64,000 nucleotides of DNA from Nodosilinea sp. WJT8-NPBG4. Its GTDB lineage: Bacteria > Cyanobacteriota > Cyanobacteriia > Phormidesmidales > Phormidesmidaceae. The translations under genes were made by a program, and so were the position numbers. Shown piece after piece: positions 37,961 to 47,643 of the stretch (positions are counted from its first letter, which is position 1; the number at the start of each line of letters is the position of its first letter). The stretch covers positions 62,001 to 126,000 of the forward strand of contig JAHHHQ010000038.1 of the NCBI GenBank assembly GCA_019359285.1, in the 5' to 3' direction. The notes beneath the pieces were generated by a model, which searched no databases, was not told the origin of the DNA, and was given only the letters and a program-made list of their open reading frames with translations.

Positions 37961-40309
37961 ATGTTTCAGCATGCTCAGTCCGTTGTTTTTATTGACGCCA
38001 ATGTTAGCGACGTTCAGCACCTTGTAAATGGCGTATTGCCTGAGGTTGCTGTCAAGGTGTTGGCTGCCGATGTGGATGGTATTGCTCAAATTACCAACTA
38101 CCTTGAGACTTACCCTGCCAGCACTGTGCACATTGTCTCCCACGGTGCTCCAGGCGTTCTGTTTTTGGGCAATACTCAGCTCAATCTCACTAACCTAGAT
38201 GCCCATGCCAATGTTTTGGCATCCTGGTTCTCTGCTGAAGATTCAGAATCGACCCTGCTCCTCTATGGTTGCAATGTGGGGGCTGGCGATGCGGGGGCTG
38301 AATTCATTGAAAAACTTCACCGCTTAACTGGGGCCATCCTCGGGGCTAGCACCCAACCCATCGGTAACGGTACCTGGAACCTTGACGCGACTTATCCCCA
38401 ACTAAAATACCTAACTGACAGTCGTGCTCTAAGTGGCGACTGGACGTTCGAAGTTAACGTTGGCAGGATTAAGACGTCTTCCCCCTTTGCAGCAACAACA
38501 CTCAACAGCTACCAACATACGCTGGATCCCGTTAATTTGCCACTTCCCTTATTAAATGGCCCTGAAGGTGTGCGATGGACAAGTTTCAGCACAGATGGAT
38601 CAATGAGTGATGGTTCTCTTAACAATGCACAATTCGATGCCTACGATGGTGCTTTAAGGATAAGCGTCAACGGTGCAAGCCTGGCTTTTCCAACAACTGC
38701 AGATTTGACTGGGCAAACACTGACATTTAGTCCAACGACTGCAGCAGGCTTGGATGTTTCGCTGCAGCATTATGCCGATCCAAATAACCCTGTTCTTCGC
38801 AGTCTCTATAGCTTTCAAAATTCTACTGGTGCAGCAATCACAATTACAGTAGGTGCGTTCACGAATCTTGGGTCTGATGGAAACGAAGCCTTTGTTACTA
38901 CCAGTAGTGGAGATACCATATTCGATATAAGCGATCGCTGGTTGATTACCGATGACACTTCTGGTGGTGGTGGTGCAACGGGGGATCCTGCGGTTACTCA
39001 GGTATTCTATGGTCCCAATGCATCAGTTATACCTGTCTCTGCCAGCAGATCCTTCGACAATGTCACTGTCCAGTACTCAATCACAATTCCGGAGAATTCT
39101 ACTCGTTCGCTCCTGCTTTTCAACGGAATGGCAGTTACCAACACAAATGCGGTCTCCGCAGTGAGTATTTACGACAGTATTGATACGTTGTCCTCTAGCG
39201 GTCTATTAAACGGGTTAACGAGTAGTCAGTTATCAGGGGTAGTGAATTGGGGTGGCATGGTCACTATCGACGGTACCATCACCCAGGGTCAAATTCTGAC
39301 CGCAAACACCTCCACCCTGACCGATGCTGAGGGCCTAGGTACCCTAAGCTACCAGTGGCAGCAATCTAGTGATGGCAGCATCTGGAACAACATTGACGGC
39401 GCGACTGGTGCTACCTTCAGCCTTCGTAATGACCAGGTAAATCAGTTTTTGCAGGTAGAGGTGAGCTATATGGATGGGCAGGGCAATTCAGAGTCGTTGA
39501 CAAGCGCGCCCACCAGTCGAGCAGCGAAGTTTAATGCTACCTCTGACTTTAATGATGACGGTTCTGCCGACATCTTTTGGCGAAATCAAAACGTTGGTGA
39601 GTCAGTATTCTGGCTGATGGACAACATCAACTTTTCTGAGGGTGATTATACTTCTCTCACCCCGCCTGTAGAAGACGTCAATTGGGAAGTAAAAGCCTTG
39701 GGTGACCTCAATGGCGACGGCAAAGCTGACCTAGTCTGGCAAAACAAAGCCACTAATCAGGCCGCTGTTTGGCTCATGGATGGGGTTAACCTTGAGTCCG
39801 GCGCTCTTCTTTCTACTGATGCTGCCTCTGGCTGGAGCGTGGTCGAATCTGGCGACTTTAACGATAATGGCAAAGACGACCTTCTCTGGCGCAATTCGAA
39901 CACCGGTGAGCTTGCGGTCTGGCTTATGGATGGCACTGACTTTGTCTCTGGAGAGTTTATTGCTCTCAACGCCGGTCTCGATTGGGAAGTGGGGGCTGTA
40001 GGCGACTTTACCAACGACGGAAAGACAGACATTTTCTGGGAAAACCGCATTACCGGTGCCAACGCAGTCTGGAAAATGGACGGTACTACCTTCGTTGAAG
40101 CTTACGAAACCACTGCCGCTGCCGCCGAATGGAAGGCGAAGGGAGCCGCTGACTTTAACCAGGATGGCAACCTAGACCTGCTGTGGCACAACCCAGGAAC
40201 TGGGGAAAATGCGCTGTGGTTGATGGATGGCACGGATTTAGCAAAAGGCATTGCATCGCCCACCGTTGCATTGCTCACTACGCCCCCGAGCTGGAACCCT
40301 CTCGTGTAG
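37961..40309 (+). CDS. DUF4347 protein with Ig-like segment and five FG-GAP-type repeats
   Basis: The N-terminal DUF4347 domain (about residues 10-160) has HIVSHGAPG and STLLLYGCNVG, a His/Cys pair resembling a caspase/C25-like site. A middle region has no clear family until an Ig-like part (TDAEGLGTLSYQWQQS, about 455-470). The C-terminus has five repeats of the FG-GAP/VCBS type, each with D.N.DG..D..W.N...G...VWLMD, from about residue 525 to 765. ATG 37961 has AGGAG eight bases ahead; a TTG at 37910 would add 17 residues and is disfavoured. DUF4347 proteins are often secreted surface proteins, but no type I secretion gene or RTX repeat is present. Two hairpins follow the stop. Confidence 0.78.
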   Translation: MFQHAQSVVFIDANVSDVQHLVNGVLPEVAVKVLAADVDGIAQITNYLETYPASTVHIVSHGAPGVLFLGNTQLNLTNLDAHANVLASWFSAEDSESTLLLYGCNVGAGDAGAEFIEKLHRLTGAILGASTQPIGNGTWNLDATYPQLKYLTDSRALSGDWTFEVNVGRIKTSSPFAATTLNSYQHTLDPVNLPLPLLNGPEGVRWTSFSTDGSMSDGSLNNAQFDAYDGALRISVNGASLAFPTTADLTGQTLTFSPTTAAGLDVSLQHYADPNNPVLRSLYSFQNSTGAAITITVGAFTNLGSDGNEAFVTTSSGDTIFDISDRWLITDDTSGGGGATGDPAVTQVFYGPNASVIPVSASRSFDNVTVQYSITIPENSTRSLLLFNGMAVTNTNAVSAVSIYDSIDTLSSSGLLNGLTSSQLSGVVNWGGMVTIDGTITQGQILTANTSTLTDAEGLGTLSYQWQQSSDGSIWNNIDGATGATFSLRNDQVNQFLQVEVSYMDGQGNSESLTSAPTSRAAKFNATSDFNDDGSADIFWRNQNVGESVFWLMDNINFSEGDYTSLTPPVEDVNWEVKALGDLNGDGKADLVWQNKATNQAAVWLMDGVNLESGALLSTDAASGWSVVESGDFNDNGKDDLLWRNSNTGELAVWLMDGTDFVSGEFIALNAGLDWEVGAVGDFTNDGKTDIFWENRITGANAVWKMDGTTFVEAYETTAAAAEWKAKGAADFNQDGNLDLLWHNPGTGENALWLMDGTDLAKGIASPTVALLTTPPSWNPLV

Positions 40310-40320
40310 CTGAAAACAGT

Positions 40321-40362
40321 AGGCCTAACGCCGGAGTGGCTGACCACTCCGGCGTTAGGCCT
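40321..40362. terminator. Perfect 19-bp hairpin after DUF4347 gene
   Basis: AGGCCTAACGCCGGAGTGG (40321-40339) and its exact complement (40344-40362) enclose the four-base loop CTGA. It starts 11 bases after the stop codon. No strong T tract follows, so it may protect the mRNA 3' end or act with the next hairpin. Confidence 0.7.
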
Positions 40363-40379
40363 TAGACCCAATTAACTCT

Positions 40380-40421
40380 GAACCCATAGCCTTCACCAAG
40401 GTTATGGGTTCTTCGCTTTTT
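40380..40421 (+). terminator. Rho-independent terminator
   Basis: GAACCCATA (40380-40388) pairs with TATGGGTTC (40403-40411), with a possible inner CTT/AAG pairing, and is followed by TTCGCTTTTT. It is the classic stem plus U-tract of an intrinsic terminator for the DUF4347 gene. Confidence 0.75.
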
Positions 40422-40564
40422 CAAGGCATCGAAACCACCGTGCCGGCCCTTCACCTATGGGTCCTTGCCCGTAGTACCGAGTTGCCCTACAGTTCTGGCA
40501 AACTTCTACGGGTCCTGACCCAATGGGTGCAAAGACAACTCTGACTGGGCAAGGGGTGGCAAGG

Positions 40565-41959
40565 CTAAATGTCCTCCTTAAAGTGATCAAGCTCAGCAAT
40601 GGGTCGTTTGCTTGGGGACAAGTTGCCTAGGGTCTCACTCGGCGACGATCGCCCCCTCAGCCAGATCAGACTCATTAGCGGTAGTAGGTAGAGGTAGCAG
40701 GCAAAAGGAATAAAGCCCGCATTCACCCCGAGAATAGTGGCGGGAACCAGCCCGGCGATGTTCCAGGGAATCAGCGGGGAGATGACCACGACGGTATTTT
40801 CTAGGTCGAGGGCCAGCGCTGGGGGCGAGGCTTGGGCACGGTGGTAGGTCGGGCCGAGCAGCTGTTGGGTTAGCAAAATGGCAATGGTTTGAGTGCAGCC
40901 AAAGGCGGCCGAGAGGGTACCAATCAGGGTGGTGGCCACTAGGCGATCGCCCGGTGTCTTGACGTTTTCTAGCGATCGCTCCAACCGTTGCAGCAGCTGC
41001 GTTTCGGCAAAAATGCCCACAAAGGCCGTGGAGATCACCACTACCAGCGACACCCGCAGCATCGCCGCCACGCCGCCGCCTATCACGATGGCGTTGAGCG
41101 GCGAGTCAGCCTCCAGGTGAAACCCGGCGAGCAGATATTGCAGCACCTGCCAGCCGGTGTAGTGCTGATAGGCCATGGCCAGGGCGATCGCCGTGGCAGT
41201 GCTGACCACCATGGCCCGCTGTACCGGCACCCGCCGCAGCGATAGCACCACCATGCCCCCCGCCGGCAGCAGCGCCACCGGGCCCAAGTGAAACTCAGCT
41301 GCCAGGTCGGCTACTAGGCTCGACTCGGCTAGCGGCACTGGGGCAAACCCGGCAAAGCCAGCGTAGATTGCGATCGCCAGCCCCAAGGGCAGCAGCGAGG
41401 TGCGCCACATGCGGCGAATGTTGTCGTACAGGTCGGTGTGGGTGATGGCAGCAATCAGCAGCGCGCTAGAGGACATTGGTGAGGCGCGATCGCCCACGTA
41501 GGCCCCCGCAATAATTGCCCCGGCAATCAGGTGGCGAGCAAACCCGCTGTTTTCGTCTTCGGCCACCATGATCATCAGCGCCACCCCCACGGTGCCCACG
41601 GTGCCAAAGGACGTACCCAGCAGCAGCGATACGGCGCTGGCTAGCCCAAAGGCCACCAGCACAAAGCTGTGGGGCGTCACCACCTGAAGGCCGTAGTACA
41701 CCAGCGTTGGCACCGTGCCCGCCGCCATCCAGCTAGCGGTGACGGCACCAATAATCAGCAGCACCCCAATCACGGGCAGAGCTTTTTGGCTGCCCCTCCA
41801 CCCCATCGTCACCAACGCCCGTAGCGAAAAGCCTCGACGTCGCAACACCCCCACAAATAAGGCCATGGCTAGTAGCAGCGGATAGGCGATAAATATGCCC
41901 CGCACCGCACCCAGCAGCAGCAACCCAAACGACAGCCCAAAGGCCAGCCCAATATCCAT
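40565..41959 (-). CDS. nhaC: NhaC-family Na+/H+ antiporter
   Basis: A 464-residue membrane protein with about 11-12 hydrophobic segments. It has the NhaC-type core: GTSFGTVGTVGVALM (about residues 113-127), AGAIIAGAYVGDRASPMSSS (about 146-165, with the Asp/Ser of the transport site), and FGCTQTIAILLTQQLLGP (about 349-366). These proteins exchange Na+ for H+ at the plasma membrane. ATG at 41959. An IS4-type element sits about 210 bases upstream, so expression could be altered by the insertion. Sub-family assignment is by motif and the cation is inferred. Confidence 0.82.
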   Translation of the reverse strand: MDIGLAFGLSFGLLLLGAVRGIFIAYPLLLAMALFVGVLRRRGFSLRALVTMGWRGSQKALPVIGVLLIIGAVTASWMAAGTVPTLVYYGLQVVTPHSFVLVAFGLASAVSLLLGTSFGTVGTVGVALMIMVAEDENSGFARHLIAGAIIAGAYVGDRASPMSSSALLIAAITHTDLYDNIRRMWRTSLLPLGLAIAIYAGFAGFAPVPLAESSLVADLAAEFHLGPVALLPAGGMVVLSLRRVPVQRAMVVSTATAIALAMAYQHYTGWQVLQYLLAGFHLEADSPLNAIVIGGGVAAMLRVSLVVVISTAFVGIFAETQLLQRLERSLENVKTPGDRLVATTLIGTLSAAFGCTQTIAILLTQQLLGPTYHRAQASPPALALDLENTVVVISPLIPWNIAGLVPATILGVNAGFIPFACYLYLLPLMSLIWLRGRSSPSETLGNLSPSKRPIAELDHFKEDI

Positions 41960-42113
41960 AGCGGGGGATCCACCGAAAACAGCCTGCGTTTAGCCTAGCG
42001 AAGGGCGATCGCCTCAGCAAAACCCTCCGTCTATCCCTGCTATCGATATTGTCGATGGGCGATCGCCACCGTCACCGCTGAAACCTTTTCTAGTGCTTGA
42101 CCAAGCGGCCTAG

Positions 42114-42163
42114 GGTTCAAGGTATACGGTTCAAGGCAGGGCGTAACCCTGAAACCTTGAACC
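42114..42163. repeat. Imperfect palindrome beside the insertion sequence
   Basis: GGTTCAAGG occurs at 42114-42122 and 42128-42136, and its complement CCTTGAACC at 42155-42163; between them AGGG and CCCT can also pair. This hairpin-forming unit resembles dispersed intergenic repeats. The insertion sequence begins eight bases to its right, just beyond the duplicated target candidate. Confidence 0.5.
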
Positions 42164-42170
42164 CTGAACC

Positions 42171-43565
42171 CAATGGTGACAACTTAAGCCTAGGTTTCAG
42201 AAGTCAAGGTAGTTGGTGCGGGGTCGAAGGTAAGTCTAGGAGGTTTTTTCCGCCAAGCTTTGACCGTACCGAGGTCAGCATTGGCTGGGTCAGCGAAGTA
42301 GGCAACGAGGTCATGGGCTTGCCCCATCGAGTGGGCGACGGAGAAGTGATAGAGGCCGCGAAAGATCATTTCTAGAGACACGCGCTCAACCGGAAGACTT
42401 AAGGCATTGGCCAGGTCGTCGGCTAAATCGACCAAGACGAGGTAGATAATCCAGGTTGCCCAGACTTGTAAGCGGATGCCATTGGGTGACCCGGTCCAAA
42501 GGTAACTGAGGCCGAGCAGGCGTTTGACCAAGTTGAAGGACTCTTCGATGCGCCATCGTCGTTGATAGAGGTCAGCGACGACTCCCGAAGGCAAGACGGT
42601 GGGGTCAAGCACCGAGGTGAGGTAGGTGTGCCACTGCTGGCCTCGTCGGACTTCCACTAAACGTAGCGTCAGGACGGGATTACCCTGATACCCCTTGCCT
42701 AAGCGGACTTGGGAGTCGCGATGCCAGGGACTCTCGCTGAGTGGCTGGAGCACCTCAATCGGGCCCTGCGCCCGCACGCGTGTAATGAAGCCTGCTCCTT
42801 GGTTGATGAGAGACTCAAAAAACCGAAAGTCCCAAAACCCACGGTCTAGAATCATCAACGTTTTGGGACCAATGGCCTGATGCAATCGGGGTATGAACGT
42901 CGTGTCATGGGTGTAGGGATTGGCCTCTATCCACACGGCAACGGGCGTCTGTCGCACTAAATCCAGAATGACCATCATCTTGCCGCCTAGCTCTGCGACC
43001 TTGGCGTCTTCTAGACTCTTGAGTTTGCGAAACAGCGCTTCTAGCGTTGAGCCATCGGCAATCCAGACCTGCTCAAAGGACCGCAGCGCCACCGTCACAC
43101 TCTCAGGTAGGGGGCGCTGAACCCGCTCGCCCCAGCGGTGCTGAATCAGCGGCACTAGGTCCTTGAAGACCTGCTCAAACAACTCGCGGGGAAAGTCTAG
43201 CAGTCGGTTCGAGAGGGCTTGTTGACTCACTGAAGTCGCCTTGCACCACAGCAGGTCTTCGCGGTTTAACACCCGACACAACTCATGCACCGACGGCACC
43301 TGTCGCCACAGCAGCGTCAGAATGGCGGCCATCATCAACGGCAAGGTCAAAATTCGCGCTCGGAGTCCCAGTTGTCGATACAAACCGCTTTGCGCATACA
43401 CCGTTGGCGTTAGCAGGTCGTTCAGCCGCGCTTTGACGGCTTCGTTCTCTACGTAGGGTTGGTTGCGGGGACGAACGTGATCTCGATGGCTGGAACGGCG
43501 CGCCATGTCCACCTTCTCCTAAAGGCACTTGACAGCTAGCCTAGCGCCTTAAATTGTCACCATTG
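42171..43565. mobile_element. IS4-family insertion sequence, about 1.4 kb
   Basis: The left end, CAATGGTGACAACTTAAG, and the complement of the right end, CAATGGTGACAATTTAAG, form inverted repeats with one mismatch in 18 (42171-42188 and 43548-43565). They enclose a single transposase gene. Flanking nonamers CCCTGAACC (42162-42170) and CCCTGTACC (43566-43574) match at 8 of 9 bases and could be an aged target duplication. Confidence 0.85.
42190..43506 (-). CDS. IS4-family DDE transposase
   Basis: A 438-residue transposase filling the insertion element. The catalytic core has IADGSTLEALFRKL (first Asp, about residue 148), LMILDRGFWDF (second Asp) and the IS4 YREK signature in YQRRWRIEESFNLVKRL, which gives Tyr, Arg, Glu and Lys at the expected spacing. 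I take ATG 43506, with AGGAGAAGG six bases ahead; an upstream GTG at 43512 adds two residues. The gene looks intact, so the element may still be active. Confidence 0.88.
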   Translation of the reverse strand: MARRSSHRDHVRPRNQPYVENEAVKARLNDLLTPTVYAQSGLYRQLGLRARILTLPLMMAAILTLLWRQVPSVHELCRVLNREDLLWCKATSVSQQALSNRLLDFPRELFEQVFKDLVPLIQHRWGERVQRPLPESVTVALRSFEQVWIADGSTLEALFRKLKSLEDAKVAELGGKMMVILDLVRQTPVAVWIEANPYTHDTTFIPRLHQAIGPKTLMILDRGFWDFRFFESLINQGAGFITRVRAQGPIEVLQPLSESPWHRDSQVRLGKGYQGNPVLTLRLVEVRRGQQWHTYLTSVLDPTVLPSGVVADLYQRRWRIEESFNLVKRLLGLSYLWTGSPNGIRLQVWATWIIYLVLVDLADDLANALSLPVERVSLEMIFRGLYHFSVAHSMGQAHDLVAYFADPANADLGTVKAWRKKPPRLTFDPAPTTLTSET

Positions 43566-43629
43566 CCCTGTACCTTAAACCCCGCCTCGCCATCTTTGAC
43601 CTAACAGACCACTAGGGTAAGCGATCGCC

Positions 43630-46600
43630 TCACTTCGAAGGCCGATTGTGAGCGGTACGGCTAGCCATAGCCAGTTCTGTCACCGCCAGCAGCAGCCTTT
43701 CGGGCTCGATGGGTTTGGTCATATGTTGCTGAAAGCCATTGGCCAGGGCGCGGTGGCGATCTTCCTCGCGGGCAAAGGCGGTCACGGCGATCGCCGGTAC
43801 CTGGCTGCCATATTCAACCGGCAGGTGGCGAATCTGTTGCAGCAGAGCGTAGCCATCCATATCGGGCATGGCGATGTCACAGACCAAGACATCAGGCTCG
43901 AAATTGGTCAAATGGGGCAAAACCTCGTGGGCCGAAGCCACGACTCTAACCTCGGCTCCATATTGACTCAGCACCGCAGCGATTAAATCTAGGCTGTCTG
44001 GGCTGTCGTCAACTGCCAGCACTTTGATTCCCGTTAGGTCAATGACGGTGGGCAGATGGGGCTCATCAAGGGGCAGAACGGCGGCATCGGTCATTAGCGG
44101 CAGCCGCAGGGTAAAGGTCGACCCCAGCCCCTCGCCCGGACTATCGGCGACAATGCTGCCGCCATGGGCTTCGACCAAGTACTTAACGATGGATAGCCCT
44201 AGCCCCAGCCCGCCATATTGGCGAGTAATCGACACATCTTCCTGTCGAAACGAGTCAAACAGCTGTGGCAAAAACTCGCGGCTGATGCCCTTGCCGGTGT
44301 CGGTGATGGTCACCTGGGCGCAACCGTTCACCGCTTCGAGGCACAGCTCGATCTGCCCGCCCTGGGGCGTAAATTTGACCGCGTTAGACAGCAGATTCCA
44401 GATCACCTGCTGTAGGCGGGTGCTGTCTCCTCGGACCAGGCAGTCGTCGGCTAAGGTGGAGTGCAGCGCGATCGCTTTGGCCTGCACGGCGGTTCTCACC
44501 ACATCGATCGATGCCTCAATCACCGAGGCCAGATTGATCGCAATATCGCTAATCTCAAGCTTGCCCCGCAGAATTTTAGCCACATCGAGCAGGTCGTCGA
44601 TCAGCTGGGTTTGCAGCTTGGCATTGCGCTCGATGGTCGCCAGGGCGCGACGGGTTTTGTCGGCGTCGAGCTGATTGGTCTGAAGCAGTTTAGCCCAGCC
44701 CAAAATGGGGTTGAGCGGCGACCTCAGCTCATGGGAGAGAATTGCCAAAAACTCGTCTTTGGTGCGGTTGGCCCGTTCTGCATTTTCCCGCGCCGTCTGC
44801 TCGCGCTCTAGCAGCTGCTTGCGCTCGGTGACATCGCTAGCCGCCCCAAACCATTCAACGATTTCATTCTGCTCGTTGAGTAGCGGCACTGCCCGCGACA
44901 CGGTCCAGCCCACGGTGCCGTCGGCTCGCAAGACCCTATGCTCTAGCTCAAAGGGGTGCTTGTCGCGAATGGCCTGTTGAATGGCATCCAAAACCCGGGG
45001 TTGCTCGTTCTGGGGAATGTAGGCCTCTAGCCAGGAGCGATCGGGCTGTTCGGTGCTGCGGAGAAATGACCGACCAACGAGGCTGTACATCTCGCTCCAG
45101 TCGGCGCTCATTCTGTACAGCGTGTCCGAGCTAGTGGTGACGAGCAGGCGAAACTGGGCTTCGCTTTGGCTCAGCCGCGCTTCGGCCTGGGCGCGCTCAA
45201 CGGCTGCCCAGGTGCGCTCGGCGGTCTCGTGAATCAGCGAAATTTCAAGGGCCGTCCAGTCGCGGGGGGCCGACTGACCGACGTTGAACACCGCGACGAG
45301 CTGGTAGTCTTTGACCAGGGGAATGCAGACCAGGGCACCCATGCCCAACGCTTTAAACTGGGCCTGTTCGGCTGAGGTCAGCATTGTGGTGTTGGCAACG
45401 TCGGTCAGCAGCAGCGGATGCCCCGTACGCAGCAGCGTATGCACGGTCGAGAAATCTTCAAAACGGTAATCGCCCACCATGCTGGGCTCGCCGTCTTGCC
45501 CGTAGACATAGTGAACGGTACCCGTTAGGGTGGCTTCGTTATATTCGTAGTAGTAGACTCGACTGGCGTTTAACTCTTCGCCAATCAGACGGCAGGCGGT
45601 GGCCTGCACCTCAACGGGGTCGGTCAGCACCCGGAGTGCATCGGCCAGGGTGACGCGAAACGCGTCTAGTTTAGCCGCTCGGTGCAGCCGGGCCTCGGCC
45701 TCTTTGGCACCGGTGATGTCTTGGAAGAGCACGGCCACTTTGCGCTCGTGAGGGGCACCGACGCGAAAGGCGTTAACACTAAACCATCGGCCCATCGATT
45801 GGGCGTGATCCTCAAAGCACATGGGGTCGCCGGTGAGAGCAACCCGGCCGTAGATGTCGAACCAAAAGGGCTCAATGTTGGGCACCATCTCGCGAATGGT
45901 CTTGCCGAGGGCATTGATTAGCCCCGACTGCCGCTCAAAGACGGGGTTGGTCTCGATATAGCGGTAGTCAATGGGCCGATCTTGCTCGTCGAAGATCATC
46001 TGCAAAATGCAAAAGCCCTCGTCCATGGAGTTGAACAGCGATCGATATTTAGCCTCCGAGGCGCTGAGGGCGGCTTCAGCTAACTTGCGATCGTGGATGT
46101 CGACCAGGGTGCCAAACCAGCGCACGATCTGGCCAGTCTGTGGATTGCGGTGGGGTTCGGCCTGAATCAAAAACCAGTGGTAGAAGCCAGCCTCGGAGCG
46201 AATGCGGTGCTCGGCCTTAAACAGACTGCCGCTCTCCATTGCCCGTGTGAACGTGTTCAGCGTCATGGTGATGTCGTCTGGATGGACGCAGCTAATCAGA
46301 GCCTCTACCGCTGTGGTCGGCTCGCTGTCGGCTCCCGTATATCTCCTCCACTGCTGGTTGACGAACTCGACTCGACCAGCCGCGTCGGTAATCCAGATCA
46401 CTTCTGGCACCGTATTGGCCATCAGACGAAACCGCTGTTCGCTCTCTTGCAGTGAGGTGGCGGTGCGCTGGCGTTCGGTGATGTTGCGGGTTGAGCCCAC
46501 CACCGCCTGCACCGAGCCCTCGGGGTCAGACAGCGGGGTGAAGATATATTCGTAGACGCCGCTGATGCCAGTTGGGCTGGTGTATGGAGTTTCATCTCGG

Positions 46601-47643
46601 ACGGGTTGGGCGGTGGTAAACACCTGCTCAATCTCTCGCTGATGCTTGGCCGCTAACGCCTTGGGGTAGTTGAGGTCAAAGAAATTTTTTCCGACCACAT
46701 CTTCTAACGACAATCCCCACAGGTCGAGCAGGGGTTGGTTGACAAACACAAAGCGGCCCTGGCGATCGAAGAGGTAGACAAAATCGCTGATGGCCGAAAG
46801 CATGGCATCAAAAATGTGCGATTGCTCGACGAGCTCGTCATAGCTATTGTCGAGGGCCGCCTCAGACTGCTTGAGCGCGCTGATGTCAACAGCTGTGCCG
46901 TAGCTCACCTGCTGCTCAACATCCATCTGGCAGCGCCAGCGCAGCCAGCGATAGGTGCCGTCTCGATGGCGATAGCGGTTTTCAAAGGCCAAAACTTCGC
47001 TGCCGGAGAGCAGGGTGTCTGCTGCTGCGATCGATGGGGCGACATCCTCTGGATGGATAAATTCAAGCCAGGGGCGAGAAGTCATTTCGGCGGTCGTCCA
47101 GCCCAGCAGCTGTTCAAAGGTGGGGCTCACCCAGCGAAAATAGCCGTCGTAGCCAGCGATCGCCTGCAAGTCTGACCCTATGGCAAGAAACCGTTCTCGG
47201 TCCTGCGTTCCGGGGTAGTTGACTGGGTGAGCACAGGGCATTACCCCATCAAGAGCCCGCCGGAGCTGATCAGCGGTAAACTCATCGCGGCACAGATAGT
47301 CTATCGCCCCCAGTTTCATCGCCTGGATAGCCACATTGGCATCGTTCTCGCCGATCACAATGATTGGCGGACACCGATGGCGCAGCTGGGCCTTAAGCTG
47401 TTGCACTAGCTCAAAACTGCGGCTGTCGGTGTGGTGAGACTCTAGAAGAATGCCATCGACTTGCTGGGTTTTACACAGGTCTAGGATGGGGCCGTCATAG
47501 AGTTGAGCCACAACCTGATACGACAATTCACCATGCTGCTGCAAGAGCTGCTGATAGATATCGGCTCTGCCGTAAACCCGATCTAGAACGAGAACGGTGC
47601 GTGGGTTGTGGGTTGGCTCTGTGGAGCCATTGAGGTTTGCCAT
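43630..47643 (-). CDS. Hybrid histidine kinase with multiple PAS domains
   Basis: A 1337-residue soluble sensor kinase without membrane segments. Order by eye: receiver-like domain (15-135), PAS repeats (about 155-260, 275-395, 400-525 and 535-655), GAF (about 665-815), PAS (830-950), HisKA with FLAILSHELRSPLNPILG (about 985), HATPase with NLLSNAVKF, DTGKGIS and GLGLGLSIV, and a C-terminal receiver with VLAVDDS and CDIAMPDMDGY. The first receiver-like domain reads GILLESHH where the phospho-acceptor Asp should be and YLCRDEF where Lys should be, so it is likely a pseudo-receiver. Input signal unknown; no partner regulator is adjacent. Confidence 0.85.
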   Translation of the reverse strand: MANLNGSTEPTHNPRTVLVLDRVYGRADIYQQLLQQHGELSYQVVAQLYDGPILDLCKTQQVDGILLESHHTDSRSFELVQQLKAQLRHRCPPIIVIGENDANVAIQAMKLGAIDYLCRDEFTADQLRRALDGVMPCAHPVNYPGTQDRERFLAIGSDLQAIAGYDGYFRWVSPTFEQLLGWTTAEMTSRPWLEFIHPEDVAPSIAAADTLLSGSEVLAFENRYRHRDGTYRWLRWRCQMDVEQQVSYGTAVDISALKQSEAALDNSYDELVEQSHIFDAMLSAISDFVYLFDRQGRFVFVNQPLLDLWGLSLEDVVGKNFFDLNYPKALAAKHQREIEQVFTTAQPVRDETPYTSPTGISGVYEYIFTPLSDPEGSVQAVVGSTRNITERQRTATSLQESEQRFRLMANTVPEVIWITDAAGRVEFVNQQWRRYTGADSEPTTAVEALISCVHPDDITMTLNTFTRAMESGSLFKAEHRIRSEAGFYHWFLIQAEPHRNPQTGQIVRWFGTLVDIHDRKLAEAALSASEAKYRSLFNSMDEGFCILQMIFDEQDRPIDYRYIETNPVFERQSGLINALGKTIREMVPNIEPFWFDIYGRVALTGDPMCFEDHAQSMGRWFSVNAFRVGAPHERKVAVLFQDITGAKEAEARLHRAAKLDAFRVTLADALRVLTDPVEVQATACRLIGEELNASRVYYYEYNEATLTGTVHYVYGQDGEPSMVGDYRFEDFSTVHTLLRTGHPLLLTDVANTTMLTSAEQAQFKALGMGALVCIPLVKDYQLVAVFNVGQSAPRDWTALEISLIHETAERTWAAVERAQAEARLSQSEAQFRLLVTTSSDTLYRMSADWSEMYSLVGRSFLRSTEQPDRSWLEAYIPQNEQPRVLDAIQQAIRDKHPFELEHRVLRADGTVGWTVSRAVPLLNEQNEIVEWFGAASDVTERKQLLEREQTARENAERANRTKDEFLAILSHELRSPLNPILGWAKLLQTNQLDADKTRRALATIERNAKLQTQLIDDLLDVAKILRGKLEISDIAINLASVIEASIDVVRTAVQAKAIALHSTLADDCLVRGDSTRLQQVIWNLLSNAVKFTPQGGQIELCLEAVNGCAQVTITDTGKGISREFLPQLFDSFRQEDVSITRQYGGLGLGLSIVKYLVEAHGGSIVADSPGEGLGSTFTLRLPLMTDAAVLPLDEPHLPTVIDLTGIKVLAVDDSPDSLDLIAAVLSQYGAEVRVVASAHEVLPHLTNFEPDVLVCDIAMPDMDGYALLQQIRHLPVEYGSQVPAIAVTAFAREEDRHRALANGFQQHMTKPIEPERLLLAVTELAMASRTAHNRPSK

